DNA of 49,995 bases from Actinomycetes bacterium (GCA_025356335.1 JANXUF010000086.1:1-49995), one strand, 5' to 3'; shown: positions 1-8,425, counted from the stretch's first letter. Made by a program: numbers and translations. The notes: generated from the sequence alone by a model not told the origin.

Positions 1-2
1 GA

Positions 3-1289
3 TCAGTTCCACGCGCAGCGCAGGTGCTTGATGCCGTTGATGAAGAAGCTCATCAGGTAGTCGGGTTCGCCGACGATGCGCATCTTCGGGAGCCGCGTGC
101 GGATCTCGTCGAACATCACACTGATCTCGCGCCGTGCGAGGTTGGCTCCGAGGCAGAAGTGCGGGCCGCCGGCGCCGAATCCGGCCTGCGGTGGCTGCGA
201 ACTGCGGAGCACATCGAAATCGTACGGGTTCTCGAACGTGCGCTCGTCACGGTTCGCCGAGTTGTACCACAGGACCACCTTGTCGCCGGCCTTGAGGTCG
301 ACGCCCGACAGGGTGGTGTCCTCGGTGACGGTTCGGCGGAAATGGATCACGGGAGTCGCATAGCGCACGATCTCCTCGACCGCCGTCTTGGTGTTGGTAT
401 CGAAGTCGTCGAACCACTTTGCTCGTTGATCGGGGAACATCGTCAGCGCACGCATCCCATGGCTGATGGCGTTGCGTGTCGTCTCGTTCCCGGCGACGAC
501 GAGCAGGATGAAGAAGCTGCCGAACTCCTGGGCGGTGAGCCGCTCGCCGTCGACCTCGGCATGCATCATCGTGCTCGTCATGTCATCCTGGGCAGTTGCC
601 AGGCGGCTCTCGCCGAGTGCCTGCGCGTAGGAGAACATCTCCAGTGCTGCGGTCATCAGCGCTTCGAGGGTTCCGCCGTATTCCGGGTCGCCGGCACCAA
701 GGATGATATTCGTCCAGTTGAAGATCTGTTTGATGTCGGTCTCTGGGATACCCATCATCTCGCAGATGATCTGCAACGGCAGCGGTGCGGCGATCTCCTC
801 GACGAAATCGCACTCGCCGTCTGGGAACTTCTCCAGCAGGTTGTCGACGATCGCCGCTGCCTTCGTCTTCACGTAGTCGTTGACCCTGGTGATCTGTTTC
901 GGCGTGAAGCCCTTGGAAACAATCGCCCGCAGGCGGAAATGCTTCGGGTCGTCCATGTTGATCATCGATCCGAAGAACTCGTTCATCTCCTGCGGCATGT
1001 CGCCGATATTGCTGCCGTTCCCGCTGCAGAACAGCTGAGGGTTGCGGCTCGCCGCCCACACATCCTCGTAGCGCGTCAGGGCGTAGTAGCCGGGGCCGAC
1101 AGGGAACGGCGAACCGACCAGTTCGCGCTCGGCGAAGAACGGCAGCCCCGGCGTGTCGCGCATCGTCTTGAACGCACCCTCGCGGATCTCCCTGGGCTGG
1201 ACCCAGAATTCCATGTCGGAGAGATCGAACGAACCGAGGGGCACGACCGGTAGGTCGTCAGCGCGAAGAGGGACCGAGGACATCGTCAT
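3..1289 (-). CDS. Cytochrome P450 (CYP125/142-like)
   Basis: Complete 428-residue cytosolic P450 monooxygenase, the usual length for soluble bacterial P450s. Visible motifs are the I-helix oxygen-activation motif AGNETTR (about residue 263), the ExxR motif EEIVR (about 305) and the haem loop FGAGGPHFCLGANLARRE, with the iron-ligating Cys at residue 379. The C-terminal stretch FFINGIKHL and the loop HFRLRAIVSKGF resemble actinobacterial steroid or isoprenoid P450s (CYP125/CYP142/CYP124); substrate assignment is inference. The ATG at 1289 lies 8 bases after a TACTGT box, so a leaderless transcript is likely; a second in-frame ATG is at 1283. No ferredoxin gene is adjacent, so electron donors must be encoded elsewhere. 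Stop codon at 3-5. Confidence 0.93.
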   Translation of the reverse strand: MTMSSVPLRADDLPVVPLGSFDLSDMEFWVQPREIREGAFKTMRDTPGLPFFAERELVGSPFPVGPGYYALTRYEDVWAASRNPQLFCSGNGSNIGDMPQEMNEFFGSMINMDDPKHFRLRAIVSKGFTPKQITRVNDYVKTKAAAIVDNLLEKFPDGECDFVEEIAAPLPLQIICEMMGIPETDIKQIFNWTNIILGAGDPEYGGTLEALMTAALEMFSYAQALGESRLATAQDDMTSTMMHAEVDGERLTAQEFGSFFILLVVAGNETTRNAISHGMRALTMFPDQRAKWFDDFDTNTKTAVEEIVRYATPVIHFRRTVTEDTTLSGVDLKAGDKVVLWYNSANRDERTFENPYDFDVLRSSQPPQAGFGAGGPHFCLGANLARREISVMFDEIRTRLPKMRIVGEPDYLMSFFINGIKHLRCAWN

Positions 1290-1297
1290 ACCGCTTC

Positions 1298-1325
1298 ACA
1301 GTAGAGCCAGCGCCTCCCGTGTCAC
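1298..1325 (-). promoter_or_regulatory. Predicted promoter of the P450 gene
   Basis: On the minus strand GTGACA (1325-1320) and TACTGT (1303-1298) are separated by 16 bases, and the P450 ATG follows 8 bases later. This fits a sigma-70-type promoter giving an essentially leaderless mRNA. The -35 box lies inside one arm of the large hairpin at 1310-1371. Confidence 0.5.
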
Positions 1326-1371
1326 GAAATGTACGCAGAAGCTGCGCACATTCGGCGACACGGGGGAGCGC
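1310..1371. repeat. Long imperfect inverted repeat
   Basis: Left arm 1310-1338 and right arm 1342-1371 are near-complementary over about 29 bp with a three-base loop (AAG). It sits between the stop of the lipoprotein gene (1380) and the P450 start, both on the minus strand. There is no T-run, so it is not a classic intrinsic terminator; it could be a palindromic repeat element or an RNA 3'-end structure. It overlaps the P450 promoter. Confidence 0.6.
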
Positions 1372-1379
1372 CCGACTGA

Positions 1380-2786
1380 CTATGCGGCGGGTGGGATCGA
1401 GGCGACGTAGATCCCTGCGGCGAGTTTGGCCGTGCTCGAGTTGGTGAAGGCCTCGAACAGACGGCCGTCGTTGCTTGCTGCAAGCGCAGGGTAGTTCGTG
1501 TCGACGTTGTCGTCGGCGGCCGTCGGACTGCAGGTCACCCACGTCTTTTCGTCGGTGCTCAGGACGAGTTTCGGCTGACCGCACGTGGCGTCGCCGCTTC
1601 CGGTGTTCGAGGCGTAGGCGATCGCCGCCGACTTACCGCGGCCCGTCACCATTGCCGTCGTGAACCCGGGTCCTGCGCTGGCGTCGCCCGGCAGCAGCGT
1701 GAGCGTTCCGAACGTCGCACCCTGATCGGTCGAGGCGCTGAAGAAAATGCCCGCCGTGTCGATCCCCTTCACGCCAAGCGACGCAGCGACGACAGGACTG
1801 CCGTTCGTGTAGGCCAACGCCAACGACGGCGAGTCGTTCTGTGCACCGGCGGTATCGCCGACCTTGACCGCTTCGGGCGAGCCGACGGTCCAGAAGTCGA
1901 TGTCCTTGCCGCCACTCGGCGACTCCTGGAAGAACGCCACGCCGAGCGTCTTGCCATCCGTCGCCAGCGAACCGCCGAGAGCTGCGTCGATCGTGCCGCC
2001 GCCCTGGGCAACGACCTTCGTACTGTCGGCCGGTGTGGTGTTGGAACCGAGCGGCGTGCTGATCACCTTCAGATCGTTCGTCTCCGTGTACAGCACGACA
2101 GCATTGCCCTGCAGTACGACGACCTTCGGGAAGGTCAGGGTTTCCGTCGACGTCGCCGCCTTGTCGTTCTTCCAGGTGACTCCACCGTCCGTCGACGTCG
2201 ACAGACCGATGTTGGTGCCGTCCTCGTACGCCAGCACGATCGAGGAACTCGCTGGGTCGTAGGCCATCGAAAGAGGCAGACTGGAATTGGTGGCGATCGT
2301 CGCAACGGCGACAGGCTTCGCATAGGCGTGGGTCTTCGGATCACTCGCCGACACGAACAGGTCGCTCCGTGCGTCGTCAGCTGCGTGGACGCTGGTGAAG
2401 CCGACGATCGGGTTGCCGGCGGCGTCGGCGGTCACGGCGACGACCTTGGCGAAACCGGCGGGATCAGCAGGTGCCGGTACGGCGAGGAACAAGCCGTCGA
2501 GCCCGGAAGCGGCGGTGCCGGCAGTGGTCGTGGCGGCCTTGGCGCTGGTCGTCGGTGGTGTCGTCGCCGCAACGGTGGCCGGCGGTGCGCTGGTCGCGAC
2601 GGCGGTAGTTGCCGAGGTGGTGGCCGTTGCCGTCGTCGCCGGGGCGGTCGTCTTCTTCGTTGCTGCGGCGGTTGTCGCCGCAGCAACGGTCGTCGTCGGT
2701 GCTGCCACCTTTGCCGTGCTGCTGCACGAGGCAGCGGTGAGCGACAGCGTTGCTGCGACAACAGACAGTGCGTGAGCGCGTTTCAT
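1380..2786 (-). CDS. Secreted lipoprotein with predicted beta-propeller domain
   Basis: 468-residue predicted lipoprotein. The signal peptide begins MKRAHALSVVAATLSL and ends in the lipobox TAASC, so Cys21 would be lipidated. Residues about 25-100 are an Ala/Thr-rich linker typical of actinobacterial surface proteins. The rest contains sialidase/BNR-like repeats (STDGGVTWK, STDQGATFG, STDEKTWVT), suggesting a six- or seven-bladed propeller outside the cell. No catalytic residues of sialidases can be claimed. I chose ATG 2786 because GGAG stands nine bases upstream; an in-frame ATG at 2801 is the alternative. Function unknown. Confidence 0.8.
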   Translation of the reverse strand: MKRAHALSVVAATLSLTAASCSSTAKVAAPTTTVAAATTAAATKKTTAPATTATATTSATTAVATSAPPATVAATTPPTTSAKAATTTAGTAASGLDGLFLAVPAPADPAGFAKVVAVTADAAGNPIVGFTSVHAADDARSDLFVSASDPKTHAYAKPVAVATIATNSSLPLSMAYDPASSSIVLAYEDGTNIGLSTSTDGGVTWKNDKAATSTETLTFPKVVVLQGNAVVLYTETNDLKVISTPLGSNTTPADSTKVVAQGGGTIDAALGGSLATDGKTLGVAFFQESPSGGKDIDFWTVGSPEAVKVGDTAGAQNDSPSLALAYTNGSPVVAASLGVKGIDTAGIFFSASTDQGATFGTLTLLPGDASAGPGFTTAMVTGRGKSAAIAYASNTGSGDATCGQPKLVLSTDEKTWVTCSPTAADDNVDTNYPALAASNDGRLFEAFTNSSTAKLAAGIYVASIPPAA

Positions 2787-2896
2787 TCGTGTTGACTCCA
2801 TGATCTCGTTCGACGTCACCGACCTGACGACTGAATTCCAAATGTACATCACGTCTGGAGCGTCAAAACGGTTCGCCGATCGAGCGGATGGACGGT

Positions 2897-4531
2897 TCAG
2901 TCCCCGGCGGTGGGAATCGGCTCGACTCCGCCGAGTCCCAGCGTTGCCGCGGTTTCCAACGATTCGATGCCGTCTTCGGACGACCCGCCGTCGCCCATGT
3001 GGACCGAAGCGCGCTCGGGCAGGAAGCGGTAGACGAGCAACGAAGCGGTTGCGGCGACGATCGCTCCGATCGTCACCGCCAGATGGATTCCGTCGAGAAA
3101 CGCGAGGTTGGCTCCCCTGATGAGTGCTGTCCCGGCAGCGGTCGGCAACGACTTGGCCGTTTGGATCGCGCCCGTCAGCGAGGCTTCGGCTGCCACCCGG
3201 GCCGCCGGATCGAGGCTGCTCGTCAGTCCGCTCAGCTTCGACGAGAATTGCGAGGCGGCGATACTGCCGAGAATCGCCACGCCGAGCGATGACCCCAGTT
3301 CACGCGTTGCGTCGTTCATCGCCGAACCGGCACCGGCACGCCGCTGCGGGACGGCGGACATGATCGAGGCGGTCATCGGCGACATGCTCAACGCCATCCC
3401 CGGGAAGAAGACGATGAAGCAGGAGATCAGATACAGGTACGACGTGTCGATCGCCAGTCCTCGGAACATCACGAGCCCGATGGCGACCATCGCCATCCCA
3501 CTCGAGACCGTCTTCTTCGTGCCGAAGCGAGCCGTGAATCTCGGCGTCGACGGGGCGACGGCCATCATGATGACGCCGACGGGCGCAAGTCGCAGAGCCG
3601 CCACCAGCGCGCTGTATCCGAGCGTCAATTGCAGGTACTGGGTGATCAGGAAGAACAGGCCGTACATCGACAGGAACAACAGGATCATGCCGCCCGTCGC
3701 GGTGCTGAAGGCGGGATTGCGGAAGAACGACATGTCGAGCATCGGCTCCTCGACGTGCATTTCCCAGAACACGAAGCCGACGAGGACGCCAGCGGCGATG
3801 GCAAAGGTGACGAGCGTCGTCGGACTCGCCCACCCGTGTTCCGGTGCCTGGATCAGCCCGTAGACGAGTGCGCTGATGCCGACGATCGACAGTGCCGCTC
3901 CGCCTGGATCGATCTGACCCTGCTCGGGATCCCTGGAGCTCGGCACGAAGAAGTGCCCGGTGACGAGTGCGAGGACGATGATCGGGACGTTGACGAGGAA
4001 CACGGAGCCATACCAGAAATGGCCGAGCAGCCAGCCGCTGACAAGTGGTCCGAAGGCACCGCCTCCGCCTGACGTGCCTGCCCAGATGGCGATCGCCTTC
4101 GCCCGTTCCTTCGGCGGGAAGACGTTCACGAGAATCGAGAGTGTCGACGGCATGATGAGCGCTCCGCCGACGCCCATGATCGCTCGACAGCCGATCAGTT
4201 CCCACATCTGGCTCGACGCCGATGCCAGCGCTGCACCTGCGAGGAAGACGATGAGTCCGGCCTGCAGCGCACCCTTACGGCCGAAACGATCGCCGAGCGC
4301 GCCGGTCGTGAAGAGCAGCCCGGCGAAGACGAGTGAGTAGATGGCGACGACCCATTCCAGCTGTGAACTGGTGGCAGCGAGGTCGCGTGACAACGTCGGG
4401 ATGGCGACGTTGAGGCTGGAGTTGCCGATGCTGACGATCAGCAGGCTGAGGCACAGGACGGCAAGCGTGTACCAGCGGCGATCATGAGCGAGCTGATCGA
4501 ATGGCTCTGCCGATCCGCTTCCGTGCTCCAT
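2897..4531 (-). CDS. MFS transporter, DHA2 (EmrB/QacA) family
   Basis: 544-residue inner-membrane transporter with about 14 predicted helices, the layout of the DHA2 drug:H+ antiporters. The DHA2 motif A loop appears as GALGDRFGRKGAL, and motif C-like glycine-rich helix IWAGTSGGGGAFGPLVSGWLL follows. Role: proton-driven export of hydrophobic compounds; the real substrate is unknown. Start chosen at ATG 4531 because GGGAGG lies about five bases upstream; an open frame continues to 4561 but without better support. The gene is divergent from the pfkB-like gene, sharing the region 4532-4659, and no TetR regulator is adjacent. Confidence 0.9.
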   Translation of the reverse strand: MEHGSGSAEPFDQLAHDRRWYTLAVLCLSLLIVSIGNSSLNVAIPTLSRDLAATSSQLEWVVAIYSLVFAGLLFTTGALGDRFGRKGALQAGLIVFLAGAALASASSQMWELIGCRAIMGVGGALIMPSTLSILVNVFPPKERAKAIAIWAGTSGGGGAFGPLVSGWLLGHFWYGSVFLVNVPIIVLALVTGHFFVPSSRDPEQGQIDPGGAALSIVGISALVYGLIQAPEHGWASPTTLVTFAIAAGVLVGFVFWEMHVEEPMLDMSFFRNPAFSTATGGMILLFLSMYGLFFLITQYLQLTLGYSALVAALRLAPVGVIMMAVAPSTPRFTARFGTKKTVSSGMAMVAIGLVMFRGLAIDTSYLYLISCFIVFFPGMALSMSPMTASIMSAVPQRRAGAGSAMNDATRELGSSLGVAILGSIAASQFSSKLSGLTSSLDPAARVAAEASLTGAIQTAKSLPTAAGTALIRGANLAFLDGIHLAVTIGAIVAATASLLVYRFLPERASVHMGDGGSSEDGIESLETAATLGLGGVEPIPTAGD

Positions 4532-4646
4532 GATCCCTCCCGTGGGTAAGCGCCGCTCCAATCTATGGGTGTGTCCCGAGATCCCGGGAGGTGGGCGCTG
4601 GCAGATGTGTCACGTCGACCGTGCCGTTGCCGCTCCGCTCCCGTCG

Positions 4647-4683
4647 TATCATGCCCGTCGTGTCAGATGCCTGGTTCGCATGA
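4647..4683 (+). promoter_or_regulatory. Predicted -10 box and 7-codon leaderless ORF before the PfkB gene
   Basis: TATCAT (4647-4652) is followed seven bases later by GTG at 4660, which opens a 7-codon ORF (MSDAWFA) whose TGA (4681-4683) overlaps the ATG of the kinase gene (ATGA at 4680-4683). The spacing fits a leaderless mini-ORF coupled to the kinase. It is an interpretation from spacing only; expression is untested. Confidence 0.4.
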
Positions 4684-5657
4684 TCGTCGTCGCTGGTGAG
4701 GCGTTGGTGGATCTACTCGTCCTCGAGGACGGGTCGGTCACGGCGGCCTTCGGTGGTGGCCCGTTCAATGCCGCCAGAACCGTCGCCAGGCTCGGTCATC
4801 GATGTCGCTTCGTCGGACGCCTCTCGATCGATCGTTTCGGCGGCGGATTGCGGGCGGCACTCGTCGCTGACGGCGTCGAACCCGGGGTTCTCGAACGATG
4901 CAACGAGCCGACGACCCTGGCTGCTGCCGAGTTGGACGATGGCGGATCGGCGTCGTACCGCTTCTATCTCGAAGGGACGTCGGCGCCGTCGTTGCTACCG
5001 GAACACATCCGCCCCGACCCGGCATTCGACTCCGACGATGCTGTGCGCGTCCATGCTGTGCGCGTCGATGCTGTACACGTCGATGCTGTGCACGTCGATG
5101 CTGTGCACGTCGGTTCACTCGGCCTCGTGCTCGAACCGATGGCGTCGACGCTCCTCGAGTGGGTGCGCAAGCGGTGCTCCGATGTGCTGGTGATGATCGA
5201 CCTCAACTGCCGCCCGCTCGCCGTCGCCGACCACGATCATTATCGGCGGATGTTGATCGCCTTTGCCGGGGCGGCGCACGTCGTCAAGGCAAGCACAGAG
5301 GATCTCGAGTTCCTGTTCCCCGGCGATGATGCCGAACTCGCCGCCGCGCGGCTGCTCGGCATCGGTGCAACGGTGGTGCTGCTGACGGACGGCAGCAGAC
5401 CGGTTCGAGTCATCGGGGCCGGAGGGATTCGTTCTGTCGCCGTGGAGGCGGTCGAGGTCGTCGACACGGTCGGTGCCGGCGATACGTTCGGCGCCGGATT
5501 CCTGACGTGGTGGGTGGACGGCGGTCGCGGCCGAAGCGAACTCGACGACCTCGACACGCTGGCGAGGGCGGCGACGATCGGTGCCGCAGTGTCGGCAATC
5601 ACCTGCAGCCGCGTTGGTGCCGACCCGCCGCGTCGGGCCGAACTCGCCGACTGGTGA
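4680..5657 (+). CDS. PfkB-family carbohydrate kinase
   Basis: 325-residue ribokinase/fructokinase-family enzyme, predicted to phosphorylate a sugar or nucleoside with ATP in the cytosol. N-terminal motif GEALVDLL and the glycine-rich GGGPFNAARTVARLG form the substrate side; DLNCRPLA and the C-terminal signature DTVGAGDTFGAGF carry the anion hole and catalytic Asp268. Residues about 120-144 hold five tandem copies of a 5-residue unit, (D/H)AV(R/H)V, encoded by a 15-bp repeat directly before the conserved HVGSLGLVLEP strand; this is an insertion relative to the normal family sequence. Start at ATG 4680 is the only one that gives the standard N-terminus. Substrate unknown. Confidence 0.9.
   Translation: MIVVAGEALVDLLVLEDGSVTAAFGGGPFNAARTVARLGHRCRFVGRLSIDRFGGGLRAALVADGVEPGVLERCNEPTTLAAAELDDGGSASYRFYLEGTSAPSLLPEHIRPDPAFDSDDAVRVHAVRVDAVHVDAVHVDAVHVGSLGLVLEPMASTLLEWVRKRCSDVLVMIDLNCRPLAVADHDHYRRMLIAFAGAAHVVKASTEDLEFLFPGDDAELAAARLLGIGATVVLLTDGSRPVRVIGAGGIRSVAVEAVEVVDTVGAGDTFGAGFLTWWVDGGRGRSELDDLDTLARAATIGAAVSAITCSRVGADPPRRAELADW
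5037..5111 (+). repeat. 15-bp in-frame tandem repeat (5 copies) inside the PfkB gene
   Basis: Five consecutive copies of a GATGCTGTGCACGTC-like unit; the copies differ at a few positions (CGC/CAC, GAT/CAT, GTG/GTA). Fifteen is a multiple of three, so copy-number change adds or removes five residues without a frameshift. Confidence 0.95.
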
Positions 5658-5704
5658 GCGGGGTGGACCAGTCAGCGCACTGAGTCGCGCCGGCGGTGTC
5701 CTTG

Positions 5705-5736
5705 TAGCATCCTGAGTGCTGCCGGCAACCGGCAGC
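5705..5736 (+). promoter_or_regulatory. Predicted gpsA -10 box followed by a 5' hairpin
   Basis: TAGCAT (5705-5710) is followed by a perfect hairpin GCTGCCGG-CAA-CCGGCAGC at 5718-5736. If transcription starts about seven bases after the box, the mRNA begins with this stem-loop, ahead of the purine-rich GGGGGATCGAG before the ATG. It could stabilise the mRNA 5' end. Confidence 0.35.
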
Positions 5737-5752
5737 CGGTTGGGGGATCGAG

Positions 5753-6745
5753 ATGCGCATCACCGTGTTGGGAGCAGGTTCGTGGGGCACGACCGTCGCC
5801 TCGCTCGTCGCCAAACGGCATGCCACCACGCTGTGGGCGCGCAGTCCTTCGATTGCCTTGGAGATCAACGAGAACGCCACGAACGAGTCGTATCTCCCAG
5901 GGTTCTCCCTGCCCCGCGAACTCACGGCCACCCCCGACCTCGAGCAGTCCGTCGTTGCAGCGCAGTTGCTGGTCGTCGCCGTCCCGTCGCACGCCTTTCG
6001 CCACACGCTCGAGGAGGCCAAGGCGCACATCCATCCGTGGATACCGGTCGTCAGCCTCACCAAGGGCTTCGAGCAGGGTTCGCTGCTGCGCATGACGCAA
6101 GTCATCGGCGACGTCCTTCCGGGGCATCCGGCCGTTGCGCTGACGGGCCCGAATATCGCCAGGGAAATCATGGAGGGCAGCGCCGCCGCCAGCGTCATCG
6201 CCACCCCGGACCTCGCTGTCGCCTCCGCTGTCCAACAGGTGCTCGGCCGCGGGATGTTCCGTCTGTACACCAATCACGACGTGGTCGGCTGCGAGGTCGG
6301 CGGCGCCCTGAAGAACGTCGTTGCCATCGCCTGCGGGATCGCCCAGGGCCTGTCGGTCGGCGACAACACGCGTGCAGCGGTGATGACTCGCGGGCTTGCA
6401 GAACTCACCAGGCTCGGCCAGGCGATGGGCGGCGAGGCGCCGACGTTCGCCGGGCTCGCCGGCATGGGTGATCTCATCGCCACCTGCGTCAGCCCCCACA
6501 GCCGCAACCGTCACGTCGGCGAGCAACTCGGACGTGGCCGTCCGCTCGCCGAGATCATGGGGGAGATGACGATGGTCGCCGAAGGTATTTCCGCCGCCAA
6601 GACGGCATACGCGCTTGCCGAGCGTTATCAGGTCGAGATGCCGGTGTGCTCGGAGATCTACCGGGTCGTGACCGGTGAGGCAAGCGCCTCGCAGACCTAC
6701 CGCGGCCTGCGCCTGCCGGCAGGGCACGAATCCCTCCCCGGTTGA
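5753..6745 (+). CDS. gpsA: Glycerol-3-phosphate dehydrogenase [NAD(P)+]
   Basis: 330-residue cytosolic enzyme that reduces dihydroxyacetone phosphate to sn-glycerol 3-phosphate for phospholipid synthesis; length is normal. The Rossmann motif GAGSWGTT is at residues 7-14, followed by the family signatures SLTKGFEQGSL, ALTGPNIAREI and the substrate-binding Lys region EVGGALKNVVAIACGI. The C-terminal domain has GMGDLIATCVSPHSRNRHVGEQLGRG in the expected form. ATG 5753 is preceded by GGGGGATCGAG, an acceptable ribosome site. It follows the PfkB gene by 95 bases and probably has its own promoter. Confidence 0.97.
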   Translation: MRITVLGAGSWGTTVASLVAKRHATTLWARSPSIALEINENATNESYLPGFSLPRELTATPDLEQSVVAAQLLVVAVPSHAFRHTLEEAKAHIHPWIPVVSLTKGFEQGSLLRMTQVIGDVLPGHPAVALTGPNIAREIMEGSAAASVIATPDLAVASAVQQVLGRGMFRLYTNHDVVGCEVGGALKNVVAIACGIAQGLSVGDNTRAAVMTRGLAELTRLGQAMGGEAPTFAGLAGMGDLIATCVSPHSRNRHVGEQLGRGRPLAEIMGEMTMVAEGISAAKTAYALAERYQVEMPVCSEIYRVVTGEASASQTYRGLRLPAGHESLPG

Positions 6746-6766
6746 CCCGAGCCGGCATCCTCAGCT

Positions 6767-6852
6767 CCCGAGTGTTCGTGCTGCACCCGAGTGTTTGCGC
6801 TGCACCCGAGTGACGCGGCGACGCCCACGGGTGCGGTGGCACTCGGGGGTGC
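6767..6852. repeat. Two 19-bp direct repeats plus an inverted copy
   Basis: CCCGAGTGTTCGTGCTGCA (6767-6785) is followed by a two-mismatch copy (6786-6804) and a third partial copy (6805-6812). A near-complement, CACTCGGGGGTGC, lies at 6840-6852 and could pair with the last copy over a loop of about 27 bases. It fills the gap after gpsA and may act as a transcript end structure or be a repeat element. Confidence 0.6.
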
Positions 6853-6913
6853 GTGGTCTACGGCGCATCGCTCCGTCGGACCGCTCGGTGAGGTGCTGAC
6901 TAGGGTTCGCGAT

Positions 6914-7495
6914 GTGAGCGCAAAGAGACCGAGTGTTGCCATTCCCCGCCCGACCACACCGAGGATCGCACCGCTGCCGGCTGCGGAACGGACCGAGTGG
7001 CAGACAGAACTGCTGACCGGCATCGGACTCGGCGGACCGACCGTGAACATCTTCGAAACGCTGGTCCGTCATCCCGGGCTGTTCGCCAAGTGGATGCCGT
7101 TCGGCGGCAAATTGCTCAACGGCAAGCTTCCCGCCCGAGATCGCGAGATCCTGATCCTGCGGACCGGCTGGCGATGCCAGAGCGAGTACGAGTGGGCGCA
7201 ACACGTCGTCATCGGTCGCCGGTCAGGTCTGAGCGACGACGAGATCGATCGCATCACCTTCGGAGAATCGGCGACGGGCTGGGACGCCTTCGATGCGCTG
7301 TTGATCCGTGCCGCCGACGAACTGCACGACGATGCCTGCCTCAGCGCTGCGACGTGGGCCGGTCTCGGTGAGCGCTACGACGATCAGCAGATGCTCGAGG
7401 TGACGATGGTCGTCGGCCACTACCACCTCGTGTCGTTCACCCTCAACTCGCTCGGTATCCAGGTCGAAGACGGCGTGAGCGGCTTCCCCTCGTGA
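6914..7495 (+). CDS. Carboxymuconolactone decarboxylase / AhpD-like protein
   Basis: 193-residue all-helical protein of the CMD family. The core RDREILILRTGWRCQSEYEWAQH (residues about 73-95) carries one cysteine and the conserved YEWxxH, and GLSDDEI follows as usual. Members include gamma-carboxymuconolactone decarboxylase and AhpD-like peroxidase partners; the second Cys of an AhpD CxxC is absent, so peroxidase activity is not indicated. Start chosen at GTG 6914: TAGGGT (6901-6906) lies seven bases before it, as in a leaderless mRNA, and the open frame further upstream is low-quality repeat sequence. The SDR gene starts 13 bases downstream, so they likely form one operon. Confidence 0.85.
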   Translation: MSAKRPSVAIPRPTTPRIAPLPAAERTEWQTELLTGIGLGGPTVNIFETLVRHPGLFAKWMPFGGKLLNGKLPARDREILILRTGWRCQSEYEWAQHVVIGRRSGLSDDEIDRITFGESATGWDAFDALLIRAADELHDDACLSAATWAGLGERYDDQQMLEVTMVVGHYHLVSFTLNSLGIQVEDGVSGFPS

Positions 7496-7508
7496 GCAGG
7501 TTTTCGGC

Positions 7509-8270
7509 GTGAGCCGCCTCGACGGAGCCGTGATCCTCGTCGTCGGCGCCGGCTCGCAGCCCTCCCCTGACCCCGATGCGCCGATCGGCAACGGCCGGGC
7601 GATCGCCATCGCCTGCGCCCGTGAGGGTGCCCGTGTGATCTGCGCCGACCGGGACGAGCACGCGGCGACGGCAACGTCCGAGATGATCACCTCGGAGGGT
7701 GGCACGGCATCGGTCGTCGTCGCCGATGTCAGCGACGAAGCCGATTGCCAGGCGATGATCGGCTCGATCGATGGTCTCACCGGGATCGTCTGCAACGCCG
7801 GCATCGGGCGTGGTAGCGGCGGACTCGAAGGAACGAAACCCGCCGACTGGGATGCGACGCTCGCAGTCAACCTGCGCGGGCCATTCCTCGTCGCCCGTCT
7901 CGCCGTTCCCGTGCTTGCGGTGGGCGGCTCGATCGTCTTCATCGGCTCGATCGCCGGTCTGCAGCCGGGCAGCCGCATGCCGGCATACGACGCCTCGAAG
8001 GCTGGCCTCATCGGCCTCTGCCGTCATGTCGCCATGGAAGGTGCACGTAGGGGAATTCGTGCCAACGTGCTCGCACCCGGTCTGATCGATACGCCACTCG
8101 GGCGTTCGGCGACGGCGGGCCGCCCGTCACGGGCGAAGACGCCGGTGCCCCTCGGGCGTCAGGGCACCGCATGGGAGGTTGCCGCCGCAGCCGTCTTCCT
8201 GCTGTCGAACGACGCGTCCTACATCACCGGCCACACCCTCATCGTCGACGGAGGCCTCAGCCTCATCTGA
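7509..8270 (+). CDS. SDR-family NAD(P)-dependent oxidoreductase
   Basis: 253-residue classical short-chain dehydrogenase. The cofactor motif is GAG followed by an insertion of about eight residues before IGNGRAIA, an elongated form of the usual GxxxGxG. NAG at CNAGIG, catalytic Ser in IGSIAG, and YxxxK as YDASK are present, and the C-terminus ends in the common ITGHTLIVDGGLS. It starts at GTG 7509, 13 bases after the CMD-like gene, with AGCAGG about eight bases upstream. The substrate is unknown; operon partnership with a CMD-family protein suggests catabolism of a cyclic or aromatic compound, which is inference only. Confidence 0.93.
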   Translation: MSRLDGAVILVVGAGSQPSPDPDAPIGNGRAIAIACAREGARVICADRDEHAATATSEMITSEGGTASVVVADVSDEADCQAMIGSIDGLTGIVCNAGIGRGSGGLEGTKPADWDATLAVNLRGPFLVARLAVPVLAVGGSIVFIGSIAGLQPGSRMPAYDASKAGLIGLCRHVAMEGARRGIRANVLAPGLIDTPLGRSATAGRPSRAKTPVPLGRQGTAWEVAAAAVFLLSNDASYITGHTLIVDGGLSLI

Positions 8271-8425
8271 CATGGCAGCTGCGCCGACGGCGCCTTCGTC
8301 TCCCGACCCGTGTCACCGATTCTCGCAGGACCTGCGATTCCTCGTGACTCGGGCGACCTGCGTCGCTGGCGCTGCTCGTCGGCAGTGGCGGCTTCGACGC
8401 CCGGCGGTGCTCGTAGACTCGGTGC

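Noticed and set aside
2432..2761. Arg/Pro-rich minus-strand ORF in the lipoprotein linker
   Set aside because: Alternative frame of the Ala/Thr-rich low-complexity linker.
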